Shown here: positions 7,654-18,483 of the stretch, piece after piece
Layout of the letters: the number at the start of each line of letters is the position of its first letter
How positions within the stretch are numbered: position 1 is the first letter of the stretch
Source: Clostridium sp. AM58-1XD
GTDB lineage: Bacteria > Bacillota > Clostridia > Lachnospirales > Lachnospiraceae
NCBI RefSeq assembly: GCF_003464085.1
Contig: NZ_QSDR01000009.1
Location: 1-64,000 of the forward strand
DNA: 64,000 nt
Direction of reading: 5' to 3'
The notes under the pieces: model-generated
Databases searched by the model: none
What the model saw: the letters and a program-made list of their open reading frames with translations, nothing else
Told to the model about the DNA's origin: nothing
Translations under genes and position numbers: made by a program

Positions 7654-8985
7654 TTATCGGATCAGGCTTACTGCAAATGCGCACAGCAAACCGCTTCCTG
7701 CCAGTACGACGTTCTGAGATACGCAAAGTGTTTTCAATGTTGTTTTTGTGTCATATCCAAAGAATTCTGCAAATACCCAGAAAAAGCTGTTATTTACATG
7801 AGAACCGCAGTGGGAACCTGCCGAAATAGAGATAAATGCTACGACAGGATCGATCAGTCCCGCTTCAATCAGCGGAAGGGTCAAAGATGCTCCAAGGAGA
7901 GCTGCAACGGAACCGGAGCCCTGAGCGAATTTTGACAGCGCCGTGATGAGAAATGGGATACAGATCACAGGAAGCGGGCTGGCCGCCAGCGCGTCTGCAA
8001 AAATCTGTCCTGTTCCTGTAGCGTCTACTACCTTTGCGAGAGCCCCGCCTGCCGCTGTAATGAAAATAACAGGACCGGCCGTTTTCAGAGCGTCGTTCAT
8101 CGCCGTAAACGTCTCTCCCTGCGGAAGCTTTTTCTTCAAAAGCATTACTGCGGAAATAATGCCTACCACAAGCGCTATATTTTTATCTCCGATAAACTTT
8201 GCTACCATAAGAATTGCGGAATCTTCCGGCAGAATCATGGAACATACGGAATTTGCAATAATGAGAACTATCGGAAGAAGTATTGGAAGAATTGCTTCCA
8301 GAAACGTAGGCATCTGATCTTCAGAGACGCTGACCGCTTCCTTTTCCTCTCTCCCTTCATCACCCGTAAAATAACCGGCCGGCTTCTTATCCATAAACAT
8401 CATACAGAACACCCATGCTGCTACCGTCGATACGGCTGCCACGACGAGGCCGTATACGATGGAGGTTCCCACATCGACACCCAGTACGGCCACTACGGCC
8501 AGCGGAGCCGGCGTCGGCGCTACGTACGCATTCGTACAGAGCAGGGCGCTGGCTGTCAATGTTGCCAGAACACATACGACTTTGCCTGTTTTCTTGGATA
8601 TCGCTTTGATGATCGGCGACAGCATAATCAGAGCTACGTCGGAAAATACCGGTATGGATACGAGAAATCCTGTGGCCCCCAGTGCAACGCTGGCATTTTT
8701 CTCCCCTGTCAGCTTCAGCAGCGAGGTCGCTATCCTCTGACATGCATTGGACTTCTCCAGATACGTACCGAGAATCGTACCAAATATAATGACAAGACCA
8801 ATACTCTTGCACGTACTTCCAAAACCGCCCGTAATGGTGCTGATCGTTTCACTCGTTCCAACTCCGCAGCCGATTCCGATAATCAGTCCGCCGAAAAGCA
8901 TGCTCATAAACGGCCCCAGCTTCGTCTTTATCATAAGAAACAGCATAATTGCCAAACCAACCAGAAATATTATTATAGTCTGCAT
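7654..8985 (-). CDS. GntP-family gluconate/sugar-acid permease
   Basis: A 443-aa integral membrane protein with about 12 hydrophobic segments, the normal size for GntP H+ symporters. It starts QTIIIFLVGLAIMLFLM and contains the family's SIPVFSDVALIMLSPI stretch and SAGSHCGSHVNNSFFW near the C-terminus. GAGGGG precedes the ATG. It lies between the dehydratase and aldolase genes and would import their substrate. The 5' leader holds a tandem repeat with extra AGGAG sequences. Confidence 0.92.
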   Translation of the reverse strand: MQTIIIFLVGLAIMLFLMIKTKLGPFMSMLFGGLIIGIGCGVGTSETISTITGGFGSTCKSIGLVIIFGTILGTYLEKSNACQRIATSLLKLTGEKNASVALGATGFLVSIPVFSDVALIMLSPIIKAISKKTGKVVCVLATLTASALLCTNAYVAPTPAPLAVVAVLGVDVGTSIVYGLVVAAVSTVAAWVFCMMFMDKKPAGYFTGDEGREEKEAVSVSEDQMPTFLEAILPILLPIVLIIANSVCSMILPEDSAILMVAKFIGDKNIALVVGIISAVMLLKKKLPQGETFTAMNDALKTAGPVIFITAAGGALAKVVDATGTGQIFADALAASPLPVICIPFLITALSKFAQGSGSVAALLGASLTLPLIEAGLIDPVVAFISISAGSHCGSHVNNSFFWVFAEFFGYDTKTTLKTLCVSQNVVLAGSGLLCAFAVSLIR

Positions 8986-9000
8986 ATTGAACCCCTCCTG

Positions 9001-9037
9001 TAATGTCTCCTAATGTCTGTTCTCCTAATGTCTGTTC
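9001..9037. repeat. Tandem 15-bp repeat in the GntP leader
   Basis: Two adjacent copies of TCTCCTAATGTCTGT. On the minus strand each unit carries an AGGAG, so three ribosome-binding-like sequences precede the GntP start. Confidence 0.6.
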
Positions 9038-9073
9038 GTATTTATTCCACACGTTACGCTTTTCTGCGCGAAA

Positions 9074-10744
9074 CTATTTTTCGTCCCTGTATAGCCAGAC
9101 TGCCCCTTCATCCGCCCCAGTGACCATGGAACGGAATGCCTTCACCACGCCTTTTGCCGGATGTACCGGTCTCCTGACTTCTTTCAGGCGCTCTTCTATT
9201 TCTTCGTCGGATACTTCCAGATGGATCGTCCTCTGATCCAGGTCAATCGTTATCATATCCCCGTCCTTTACTGCCGCAATCGGACCTCCATCCCAGGCCT
9301 CCGGCGTAATATGGCCGACGCACGGTCCCCTCGTAGCTCCGGAAAATCTGCCGTCCGTAATCATTGCAACCGACGTATGAAGGCCCATACCTACCAGCAT
9401 AGCAGCCGGAATGGAAAGTTCTCTCATACCAGGTCCTCCCTTAGGCCCTTCGTAACGGATCACGAGAACACAGCCTGGTTCGATCGTCTTATTGACCATA
9501 TAATCCCTCAAATCTTCTTCTGAGTCAAAGCAGACCGCCGGACCCCTGTGATAGAACATGGACGGCTCCACACCGCTCTTCTTCACCACGCATCCCTTTG
9601 GAGCCAGATTTCCTTTCAGAACTGCAAAACAGCCGTCCGGGTACAGCGGATCATCCTCATCGTGGATTACTTCTTTGTTTACCTTTCTGCTGAAGCGATC
9701 CAGATATTCTCTGAGCGTCCCCCCCATTGCCAGCTTTTCATCCAGGTATAAATGACGCCTTATGCTCTTAAGCGTAGCGCCGACGCCTCCGGCTTTATAG
9801 TAGTCGTAAATATTGTATTTGGAAGACGGTTTGAACTTTGCGATACATGGCACATCCTTCTGAATTTCATCAAAGCGGCTGATATCGATATGAATGCCCA
9901 TCACCTTTGCTATCGCACAGACATGAAGCTGAGCGTTGCTGGAACCGCCTGTGGCCGATATGTGCCTCAGACCGTTGATCATGGAATTCTCTGTTACGAT
10001 ATCAGAAAATTTAATCCCGTTTTTTGTCATCTCCACAATGCGCTCACCTACTTCTCTGGCCTGTCTGTATTTTGCTGCAGAACAGTAAAGCATCGTGGTC
10101 GAGTCAATCGGCGCCAGTCCGATCACCTCTGCAAATATCCCCATCGTATTGGCCGTCCCGTACATAGAGCACGTTCCACAGGAAAAGCAGATGTTTTCCT
10201 TAAAATCCGTAAATTCCTCATCTGTAATCGTTCCTACGTTCTTCTGGCCGATGGATTCTTTCAGATCAGGTGTCACATACGTCTTTTCTTCCCCTTCATA
10301 CGGGAGCATGGAGCCGGCCGTCAGGAACAGACACGGTTTATTCAGTGAAGCCGCAGCCATCAGCATTCCCGGAACGATTTTATCGCAGGAACATAAGAAT
10401 ATAAGACCATCAAATGAGTTTGCGTTGACCATGGCTTCTACCGAACCTGCAATCAGCTCTCTCTGAGGAAGTATGTAATGCATTCCTTCTCCATGGGACA
10501 TTCCGTCACACGGTGCCGGCACGTTGAACTCTGCCGGTGTCCCTCCTGCACACCACACCCCTTCTTTTACATACTTCACAAGTTCACCAAACGCTTTATG
10601 TCCCGGATTCACATCAGTATAGGAATTTACAATTCCGATGATCGGTTTTTCCAGGTCCTTGGTCCGGTACCCACAGGAATTCATCAGCCCTACATAGTAG
10701 GCTTCCTGCGGATTCTCCACCCTGGGATTCTTCCACTCTGCCAT
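9074..10744 (-). CDS. IlvD/Edd-family dehydratase (sugar-acid or dihydroxy-acid)
   Basis: A 556-aa iron-sulfur dehydratase. Cluster cysteines appear in [11 protein letters not shown] and [16 protein letters not shown], and the C-terminal half has [11 protein letters not shown] and [16 protein letters not shown], all family hallmarks. True IlvD, Edd and pentonate dehydratases share these motifs. The operon partners, a GntP permease and a DapA-like aldolase, with no branched-chain genes nearby, favour dehydration of a sugar acid to a 2-keto-3-deoxy acid. The ATG at 10744 follows GAGAGGAGAAG; the frame extends to 10801 without a better site. It is the first gene of the operon and divergent from a LysR regulator. 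Confidence 0.9.
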   Translation of the reverse strand: MAEWKNPRVENPQEAYYVGLMNSCGYRTKDLEKPIIGIVNSYTDVNPGHKAFGELVKYVKEGVWCAGGTPAEFNVPAPCDGMSHGEGMHYILPQRELIAGSVEAMVNANSFDGLIFLCSCDKIVPGMLMAAASLNKPCLFLTAGSMLPYEGEEKTYVTPDLKESIGQKNVGTITDEEFTDFKENICFSCGTCSMYGTANTMGIFAEVIGLAPIDSTTMLYCSAAKYRQAREVGERIVEMTKNGIKFSDIVTENSMINGLRHISATGGSSNAQLHVCAIAKVMGIHIDISRFDEIQKDVPCIAKFKPSSKYNIYDYYKAGGVGATLKSIRRHLYLDEKLAMGGTLREYLDRFSRKVNKEVIHDEDDPLYPDGCFAVLKGNLAPKGCVVKKSGVEPSMFYHRGPAVCFDSEEDLRDYMVNKTIEPGCVLVIRYEGPKGGPGMRELSIPAAMLVGMGLHTSVAMITDGRFSGATRGPCVGHITPEAWDGGPIAAVKDGDMITIDLDQRTIHLEVSDEEIEERLKEVRRPVHPAKGVVKAFRSMVTGADEGAVWLYRDEK

Positions 10745-10833
10745 TTGTTCTTCTCCTCTCTGTTTTTTTTTAAGATAGTTCTGATTATATATAATTTTCA
10801 CACAAAAGAAAAACAGTTAAATATACATCACAT

Positions 10834-10851
10834 CACAAGTTTTTTCTTGTG
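10834..10851. promoter_or_regulatory. LysR-type operator candidate
   Basis: CACAAGTTTTTTCTTGTG is a perfect inverted repeat with a 6-base centre, of the T-N11-A type bound by LysR regulators. It lies between the two divergent genes and overlaps the -35 box of the regulator. Confidence 0.6.
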
Positions 10852-10875
10852 TATTGGATTTGTTTATGATACGAT
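10847..10875 (+). promoter_or_regulatory. Promoter of the LysR-family gene
   Basis: TTGTGT (10847-10852) and TACGAT (10870-10875) are 17 bases apart. The overlap with the inverted repeat suggests autoregulation. Confidence 0.5.
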
Positions 10876-10920
10876 GACCAGATAAAGGGGTTGTTTCACT
10901 ACAAAAAAGGGGGTTGTCCC

Positions 10921-11907
10921 ATGACAAACGGGTTTAAAATGTTTCTGCTCGCTGCAGAAGAATTGAACTTTTCCAGAGCGGCCGACCGGGCATTTGTTAC
11001 ACAGCAGTGTCTGAGCGATCATATCAGGCGGCTAGAAGAAATGTATCACGTCACCCTGTTTCAGAGAAAGCCGAAGCTGAAGCTGACACCGGAGGGTACC
11101 ACCATGCTCCGTTACCTCTCCAGAATACAGGCGTTGGAAGACAGTATGCTCAACGAACTCAGCGACATCAGCGAAGGGATCCGGGGAACGATCAATTTCG
11201 GCGTAAGTTCCACCAGAGGTTTCATCATCATACCGCACCTGTTTCCTCATTATCAGGAATTGTTTCCCAATGTGGATATTCAGGTTCACTTAAACGATAC
11301 GAGAGCGCTGGAACCACTGCTCATCAATGGCAAGCTGGATGTATTTCTAGGCGTAGATTCCAGCCAGCACGTCCTCTTCAACCGTCAGAATGTATGCAGC
11401 GATTCCGTATATCTGGTAATCTCCGACATTCTGCTGCGCACACATTTTTCTGATACGTATCATGAATCCGTCACCGATTTTCTGAAAGGAGCCGATCTCA
11501 GCCTTTTCCAGGAGGTTCCCTTTGTGCAGGGGCACAATTTCAGTACAACTACATATGCCATCAGCCAGTTTCTGATGAAATATAACATACAACTGAAAAT
11601 GCCTATTTCCGTAAGCGATTTCGGCATTCTCATAGAACTATGCCGCACCGGACGATATGCTACGATTTCCCCCCGGTTTCACATCCGTCAGCTGATCCAG
11701 ATGAATCAGTCTCTTCCCGATGAGCGGAAAATGCATGTTTTCCCAATAAAGAACTTCGACCAGAAACTGAGCGTAGACATCATTACCCACCGGGATGCCC
11801 AGCCGCTTATGCATATGACTACCTTTATCAGCATGCTGAACAATTTTCTTCTGGAAGAAGATAAAAAAATATGCGACTACCTGTTCATGCATTCCGTAAC
11901 CGTTTAG
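10921..11907 (+). CDS. LysR-family transcriptional regulator
   Basis: A 328-aa regulator. The N-terminal winged HTH reads NFSRAADRAFVTQQCLSDH followed by RLEEMYHVTLFQRKPKLKLT, then a helical linker and a periplasmic-binding-like effector domain from about residue 90 (INFGVSSTRGF). I chose the ATG at 10921, behind AAAGGGGG; an open extension to 10891 is possible. It is divergent from the sugar-acid operon and probably activates it in response to a pathway intermediate. The length is somewhat above the usual 300 aa. Confidence 0.92.
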   Translation: MTNGFKMFLLAAEELNFSRAADRAFVTQQCLSDHIRRLEEMYHVTLFQRKPKLKLTPEGTTMLRYLSRIQALEDSMLNELSDISEGIRGTINFGVSSTRGFIIIPHLFPHYQELFPNVDIQVHLNDTRALEPLLINGKLDVFLGVDSSQHVLFNRQNVCSDSVYLVISDILLRTHFSDTYHESVTDFLKGADLSLFQEVPFVQGHNFSTTTYAISQFLMKYNIQLKMPISVSDFGILIELCRTGRYATISPRFHIRQLIQMNQSLPDERKMHVFPIKNFDQKLSVDIITHRDAQPLMHMTTFISMLNNFLLEEDKKICDYLFMHSVTV

Positions 11908-11954
11908 CCTTCCGGTTCCGTTTTCCGGTTTCCGGCCCATCCATCTTCTATATA

Positions 11955-11979
11955 GAACAAGGTCTTTCCTGGAAAGCAA
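11955..11979. repeat. ACAAGGTCTTTCCT element, copy 2 (short)
   Basis: ACAAGGTCTTTCCTGGAAAGC directly abuts the terminator hairpin. On the minus strand it follows the T-run, as in the other copies. Confidence 0.6.
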
Positions 11980-12020
11980 AAAACCGCCGTATTGATATGT
12001 TATTCAATACGACGGTTTTT
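11980..12020. terminator. Bidirectional terminator between LysR gene and thrE-like operon
   Basis: AAAACCGCCGTATTG pairs with CAATACGACGGTTTTT around a short loop. T-runs follow on both strands, so it can end both convergent transcripts. Confidence 0.8.
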
Positions 12021-12077
12021 CATTCTAATTTTACATTTCACAGGCAGGAACCCTTGTCCCGCTTCTGTTCCTGATAT

Positions 12078-12508
12078 TCATTTCCTATCCGCCAGCCACT
12101 GGAACATTCCCTGCGGCAGTTCGAATACAAATACGATTCCAAGCACGATGGCGACGGCTGCTTTCACCGCCTCATATCCCGTGTAAACAGCCAGCTCAGC
12201 TGGTTCGTAACGAGATAATAAACGGTCCAGTAAATACCCGCACCTGGAACGAGCGGAAAAATTCCCGAAATAAGAAAGATCATGGCCGGACATCTGTTTT
12301 TCACAGCAGCCGCTCTGGAAAGGAAAATAACAGCTACCGTAGCGGCGAAGGAGGCGGCGGCCGCTTCCCACACATTGGAAAACAGTACATAGACAGCCCA
12401 TCCGGCACCTCCAATTAGGCCGCACCACGGGTAAAATTTCCTGGGCACGCCAAAGAGCAGCGAAAATGAAACGGTGCCTGCCATGGCTGCACATATCTGA
12501 AGGATCAT
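12078..12508 (-). pseudogene. ThrE-type threonine/serine exporter, small subunit (frameshifted)
   Basis: The membrane protein family usually pairs with a larger DUF1212 subunit; together they equal one ThrE exporter. The first frame gives four hydrophobic segments to YYLVTNQLS. A one-base deletion near 12195 then moves the reading to the frame that continues LAVYTGYEAVKAAVAIVLG, the expected next helix, down to 12078. The joined protein would be about 143 aa, normal for this subunit. I chose the ATG at 12508, behind AGGAGG and overlapping the large-subunit stop in an ATGA. The single-base break is probably a sequencing error, since both sides are well conserved. Confidence 0.78.
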
Positions 12509-13287
12509 AGCGATATTCCTCCTGTCATCCATCCGGTCACGGAAAATCCTACGCCGACTCCAATAGCGACGGAAAAAAATATGAGCAGGGCATCCATCAT
12601 TCGGACAGAACCGGATATATAATCGCCGTCAGCAATGTCCCTGATCGCATTCGTAAAGGGCACCCCCGGAATCAGGGGCATAATGGAGCCGATCACCATG
12701 TAGTTCAGATGATTCCCGGCGCCTATCAGATACAGCACGCAGCATATGACGGTAACAAGCGCTCCGCAGCTTATGTTTCCCACGATCTTTGAAAGGCGGG
12801 GGCCGCTGACGAACAGTACATATATATACAAAAGCACACCTGCTGCAAAGGCCGCCCCGCTGTCACGCAGATTTCCTCCAAACAGATAACAGAAGGCTGC
12901 ACTTCCACAGCCGGACGCCAGCACCTGCATAGGCTTTGTTTTCCCTGGCATCACCTTAATTTCTTCCAGCCTTTCCGCGACCTCTTTAACCGTATATCTG
13001 CCCTCCTCGATTTCTCTGGAAAGCTGGTTGACAGCGGCTACTTTATACAGATGGGTTCCACTGACCGGTATATGCTCAACTTTTGCAAAAAATGGTTCAT
13101 TTCTGTTTCCAACTGTTGCAAAAATCCCATTTGTCAACACAAATGTACTTCCTGACTGGACACCGTAATATCTGCAGATTCTCTCCATCGTTTCTTCAAC
13201 TCTGGAAATTTCCGCCCCGTTTTCCAGCAGCAGATGACCGGCCTGCAGCGCCGCCTCCATAACTTCCTTTTCCCTGCTCTCCTCCAC
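12505..13287 (-). CDS. ThrE-type threonine/serine exporter, large subunit (DUF1212)
   Basis: A 260-aa protein. The soluble N-terminal domain (residues 1-125) includes GAEISRVEETMERICR and GIFATV, typical of DUF1212. About five membrane helices follow. The family forms amino-acid exporters with the small subunit encoded next. The genes overlap by four bases (ATGA). The substrate here is inferred from family only. Confidence 0.88.
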   Translation of the reverse strand: MEESREKEVMEAALQAGHLLLENGAEISRVEETMERICRYYGVQSGSTFVLTNGIFATVGNRNEPFFAKVEHIPVSGTHLYKVAAVNQLSREIEEGRYTVKEVAERLEEIKVMPGKTKPMQVLASGCGSAAFCYLFGGNLRDSGAAFAAGVLLYIYVLFVSGPRLSKIVGNISCGALVTVICCVLYLIGAGNHLNYMVIGSIMPLIPGVPFTNAIRDIADGDYISGSVRMMDALLIFFSVAIGVGVGFSVTGWMTGGISL

Positions 13288-13408
13288 TGCCTGTTATCCT
13301 CCTGTTTTCAGCAGATTTCTGATTTTCTGATTTGTCCAAACACTGATGATATCATATCACAGGAACCGTCAAAATGCCATATTTCCTATCTATTTCCATC
13401 GGTCGGAT

Positions 13409-16334
13409 TCATAGACTCTCAGCTGCCTTCCCCCTTCGGAGAATCTCCTGATTTCTGAGGATTCTGTCAAAATCCTCCCTTTTCATCGGCCGGTAATAGT
13501 AAAAGCCCTGAGCATACCTGCAGCCGATTTTTCCGAGCATATCCACCTGCATCTCATTCTCCACACCTTCGCATATGACCTTCATCCCCAGTTCCTCCGC
13601 CATGCGGATGGTATGTTCTACGACGATCTGCTCTCTCTTCTCGGCAACGCGTGGCATACAAAGCTGCGGTCCAGCTTCAAAACGTCAGCCGGTAGCTGAC
13701 GGAGCTGGCCTAAAGAGGAATAGCCGGAGCCAAAATCATCAATTGCGATCTTAAATCCGAGTTCCTTCAGCCTGGTCAGCATTTTTTCGATGATTCCTGA
13801 CTCCTCGGTGAGAGCGCTTTCCGTAATTTCGATCTCCAGCAGATCGTGAGAAATCTTCCACCGGTCCACAGTCTCACAGATCCGTTCTGGAAAATCCGGC
13901 TGTTGAAAGTGAAGCCTGGAGAAATTGCACGAAACAGGCAGCAGTCCGATCCCCTGATCCTCCCACTTCCTCATGGTTTTACAGACGTCTTCCAACAGCC
14001 AGAAATCGATCTTTCTGACGGCTCCGTTTTTTTCAAACAGCGGAATAAAGGTACCAGGCATTAAAAATCCCCTTTTGGAATGATTCCATCGGACCAGAGC
14101 TTCGCTCCCCACTACGTGTCCGTCTTTCATGGAAACCTTGGCTGATAATATACAACAAAATCATTCCTGTTCAGCGCCGCCTCCAGCTCCCCTTCCAGCT
14201 GCAGGGCCAGAATGGCGTCCTTACGCATCTGCTCATCATACAGGCATGCAAAACAGCCCGGGGTCTCTTTTGCATGCCGTCTCGCATAATTCGCAAAGTC
14301 CAGCATCTGATTTATTTTCATATCTTCTGTCTCATTAATCAGGTATACCCCGAACACCATATCAATTTTATATGGAAGTTTTGTATGTTCTCTTCTCCAG
14401 ATATCCAGATTCTCTACAGCCGCTTTCAGACGTTTCACCAGGCTTTCCCAAGTATCGTACTGTAAAAGCAGGACGAAGTTGTCCGCCGATACGCGTATAC
14501 AGTTCTCTACCTCCTCCACTTTTTCCTGAAACGTCCTGCCGCATGCACACAGCACCTGATCCCCTGCTGCAAAGCCGAAGTTATCATTGATCAGTTTAAA
14601 CTGGCATATATCTCCGTAGAGCAAAACGAAGTTCTTTCCCTTTCTGTCTTCCGCTTCTGCCATCCATTTTTTATAAAATCCATTAATATTATCAAGTCCT
14701 GTCAGGTCGTCTTTATAAAGCAGTTCCTGAATTCTCCTGTTGCTGCGCAGGGCATTTCTCAAATTGTAGCTGATAAGAAGGATAACGATTCCCAGCATCA
14801 GGCAGACTCCGCAGACGACTGCCCAGATATGCTGTCCCGCAAATTCTGCAAGGCTGATCTTTTTGGCATTTACAGAATTTGCCACCAGGAATGCGTCGAC
14901 CTGCTCCACCGGAAGGTACTGGATACATTTATTCATGATGGAAAACAGCCTGGGATCCGCTGAAAGGGAAATACCTGCGCACATCTTATTCGTGTACTGT
15001 CCCAGTGCGGCTTCATTCATCCCTCTGTAACGGGCCCCATCCATCAGGAAACCGCCCACCTGTGTATTCATATACGCTGCATCGGCCTCTCTGTTTTGCA
15101 CTGCATCCAAACACGCTTGTGCAGACGGATAGTAACGGATCTCGCAGTCCGGATTGTCTTTCGCCACGGTCTCTGAAAGCTGGTATCCCTGAGGCAAAGC
15201 CAGTTTTTCCGGTTTTCCGGCTCCATAGCGCGTAATCATGGACGTGGGCGTTCGAAGATAATAGAGCGTGGAATTGAATTTATTTTTTCGATCCCACAGA
15301 TAATCCCCGTCAGTCAGGCATAAAACATCCACCTTCCCCTGCTGTAAAAGTTCCAGAGCCTCATTCTGCGGATGTGCTTCGAACTGAAATATCAGTCCGC
15401 TGTTCTCTGCAATAAATTTGAAAATATCCGCCGTTACCCCCTTGAATTCCCCGGTTTTTTCTTCTCTGTAGGACAGGGGGGCAAAAGAAGGCTCATAAGC
15501 CACAACTACTGTTTTTCCCTGTTGAATATACTGAAGCTCCTCTTTCGTAAAAACAGGCTTTTGATTGGAACTTGGAGCAAGATATTTATCATACAGATCC
15601 GTTTCGTAGCTGGGATTGCTGAGCAGAATGCTGTCCATCGTCCTGTTCAAATCATTGAGCAGCTCTGTATCTTCTGCATTTACAGCAAAAAACAGGGGAC
15701 TCGGAGCAAACTGGGCAACGCTTCGGAATGTACTGTTTTTTCCAAGATGGGTGATTGCCACTCCGTCCAATATGCCGTCGTCCAGGGCAGACAACAGCAG
15801 TTCTGTCTCGTCATATTCCTCAATATTCAGTTCCACCTGATGCTCATGACAAAACTCCTTAAATCGTTCTCCATCGATGCCTCCCCGTATGATTCCTACG
15901 TTCATACCGGAAAAAGCCTCAAAGTCTTCGTAATTATACCGGTCATCATCCATCCTTACATTCAGGGTCGTATAAATCGTGCACATCGGCTGTGCAACAA
16001 ACGAAACCTCTTTTGCCCTCTCCGGATCATAGTAAACAGAGGGCAGAAGATCGATTTCCCCGTCAACAAGCATGCTGTATGCCGCATTCCAGCTCCCGGC
16101 GTCTACAATTTCAAACTGGAGTCCCGACTGTTTGGAGAGTTCCTGCAGAAATTCAATGTTATAGCCGGCATACTCCCCCTGCGGGTTGCAGGACATGTAA
16201 TCCCCATCTTCATAATATCCCACTTTAACGGTCTCTGTTCCCTGATCTTCGGCAAATGCATCTGCCGGTTCCCAGCTGCAGGATAAAAGCAGCGCCAGGC
16301 TCAGCATTGCAGCCTGCTTCGGTATACCTTCCAT
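13409..16334 (-). pseudogene. Sensor cyclic-di-GMP phosphodiesterase: two SBP domains, degenerate GGDEF, EAL (two frameshifts)
   Basis: Joined, this is about a 970-aa membrane protein. A signal peptide (residues 1-28) is followed by two solute-binding (SBP_bac_3) domains (about 37-255 and 270-500), a membrane helix (about 512-535), a GGDEF domain and an EAL domain. The GGDEF signature reads SADNF, so it cannot make c-di-GMP. The EAL domain has SEALVRW, EITESAL, DDFGSGYSSLG and CEGVE, so hydrolysis is likely. One base is missing near 14138 (CCAAAG read as CCAAG) and one near 13657. Three open frames result: 14127-16334, 13618-14130 and 13409-13657. Conservation continues exactly across both breaks, which favours sequencing errors. 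The extracytoplasmic domains would sense small amino-acid-like ligands. Confidence 0.82.
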
Positions 16335-16559
16335 GTCCGTTTCTCACCTCTCTTCTAAGACGGTCAGCGAAAGAAAGCGGAATATATATATCCGACCCAT
16401 AATATTTCCTGTCATATACTCCGCTCCACCCTTTATCAATTTATCACATTTTGTATATTTATCATTTTATCATTGTTTTATGAAAAAGTCTACTTTGCTT
16501 TCCGCTGGATTCTTTTACGGAATATAAGGCTCACAATAGTGTTTTTTGAAATACTGTGC

Positions 16560-16565
16560 TATAAT
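16560..16565 (+). promoter_or_regulatory. Extended -10 promoter before the PAS-GGDEF gene
   Basis: TGCTATAAT forms an extended -10 box at 16557-16565 with no good -35 box. The 377-base gap 16335-16711 separates divergent c-di-GMP genes and holds this promoter, an A/T-rich stretch on the other side and a long leader. Confidence 0.4.
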
Positions 16566-16711
16566 AAATAGAAATATTTCCCAGGCTGCTGCATGGCAAA
16601 CGGCAGGAGCTTCTATATAAAAAACTGCTGTTTCACACCCATTCACCCTGTATTTCGCTGAAAGGAGGAAACGCGGCATCCGTTATGTACGGCTGACACG
16701 TCTATGAAGGT

Positions 16712-18483
16712 ATGGACTATAATGAAAAAACTATAACTGAACTGATATCGGAAGGACAGTATAAAGAGCTGCTGTCTCTATTGGAAAAAACGCAAATGGA
16801 TCTGGAAATGTTATCTCACGCTGTAATCGGAGGCACCGCACGGATGGATCTGGACGATGGCTTAAGAGTCATTGCTGCTTCTGAAGGTTATTACCGCATG
16901 ACCGGATATACGGAGGAAGAAAGTGCAGAAGCCCCTTTTTTCGGTCGGGGCGGCAACCTTGTTCTGCCAGAGGACCGTTCCTCCGTGCAGGATGTCCTTC
17001 AGACGCTCTGCATGACCAACAAACCGATCAGTGTAAGCTACCGGATCCGCAAGCGCGACGGTTCGATTGCCTGGAATACTGCATATTGTTCTCATGTAAA
17101 TGTAGTGGACGGGAAGCGCACGATTGACGTTTTCTTTGTCGATACGACTGAAACTCACAAGACCGAACAGGCTCTGGACAGCCTTTTAAATAACATACCG
17201 GCAGGCGTAGTCAGAGCTTCCATTGGCAATGATATCCTAATTACATATGCCAACCGGGAATTTTACAGGCAGATCGGCCTCACCCCAGAAGAGTTTACCG
17301 GCATTGAAAGAAAGGGCCGCTACCTTCCGATTGTTCATCCCGATGACCGCAGTATGGTATGGGAGAGGGCAAAGAAGTACATCTCGGATATGCAGGAATG
17401 CCCGTCCCTCGACTACCGGATTATAACGAGGACGGTCTCACCAGATGGATGTGTGCAAAAGCCTCCAGGCTGACGGATTTTGATGAAAACGGGGCAGCCC
17501 TTCAGGTGATTATCACCGATATTACTCAAGAAAGAGAACAGAGGCGAAAAGTGGCGCTGAACGAAGAACGGTACCGTATTATTTCAGAGCAGACCCGCGA
17601 TACCGTCTATGACTGGGATATTATAAAAGACAGAATCCAATTTTCTCCCACATACGAAAAAATGTTTGGATTCTGTCCTCCTGAGAATATATCGATAACC
17701 GCACTGACGGAATTTGATATTGTCCATGAAGATGATAAACTTCAGGTACAGCAGATGATTCAGGCTATTTTGAACGGCTCCCCTCAGGCTTTTGCAGAGT
17801 ACCGCGCCAAATGCGCAGACGGGAGCTATCTGTGGTGCAGGAACCAGACGACTACCATCTTTGATGACGACGGAAAGCCTGTTCACGTAATCGGCGTGCT
17901 TTCTGACATCAACGATCTGAAGCTTGAAAATGCAGTTCTGCAGAAACAGGTTATGCGCGATTCCCTCACCGGTCTGCTCAACCGCATGGCAGTGCAGAAG
18001 CTGGTGGAACGCCGCCTTTTTGAGGAACCTGAACAGCAACACATTTTCTTACTGATCGATATCGACCGTTTCAAAGAAATCAACGACACATTGGGGCATT
18101 CCGCCGGTGACCATGCGCTCCGCTGGCTTTCCTCTCATCTGAAGCGCCACTTCTGTGAAAATGATCTGGTCGGACGCATGGGCGGAGACGAGTTCTCTGT
18201 CTTTCTCACATATGCCGCCTCTACAGAAATCATTCGCAGGAAAGTGGAACGTCTGACAGAAGAGATCGCCCGTGATTCCCAGTCAGACAGCCGTGTTCCT
18301 CTGCTCTCCATCAGTGCAGGCACTGCCGTTTACCCGAAAGACGGACAGACCTTCGCCGAACTGTACCGCCACGCGGATACTGCCCTGTATGCGATCAAAA
18401 GACGGGGCGGAAACGGATATGCTCTTTACGGAGATCAGAATCTTCCGGAGGATACGGAAGAATATCCTTCTCATTCCCGATAA
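16712..18483 (+). pseudogene. PAS-PAS-PAS-GGDEF diguanylate cyclase (one frameshift)
   Basis: Joined, this is a soluble protein of about 590 aa. Three PAS-like folds (about residues 45-150, 155-275 and 285-410) precede a GGDEF domain with the intact active site GRMGGDEFSVFL and the substrate helix DIDRFKEINDTLGHSAGDH. It would make cyclic-di-GMP from two GTP. One A is missing near 17425 (ATAAAC read as ATAAC), which splits it into 16712-17473 and a second frame to 18483. It is divergent from the EAL protein, so maker and degrader share one intergenic region. Its last 13 bases overlap the 3' end of the convergent ABC permease gene. Confidence 0.82.

Noticed and set aside
16655..16696. Short leader peptide (ATG TAC GGC TGA) before the PAS-GGDEF gene
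   Set aside because: The AAAGGAGG is too far from the ATG and three codons give no support.
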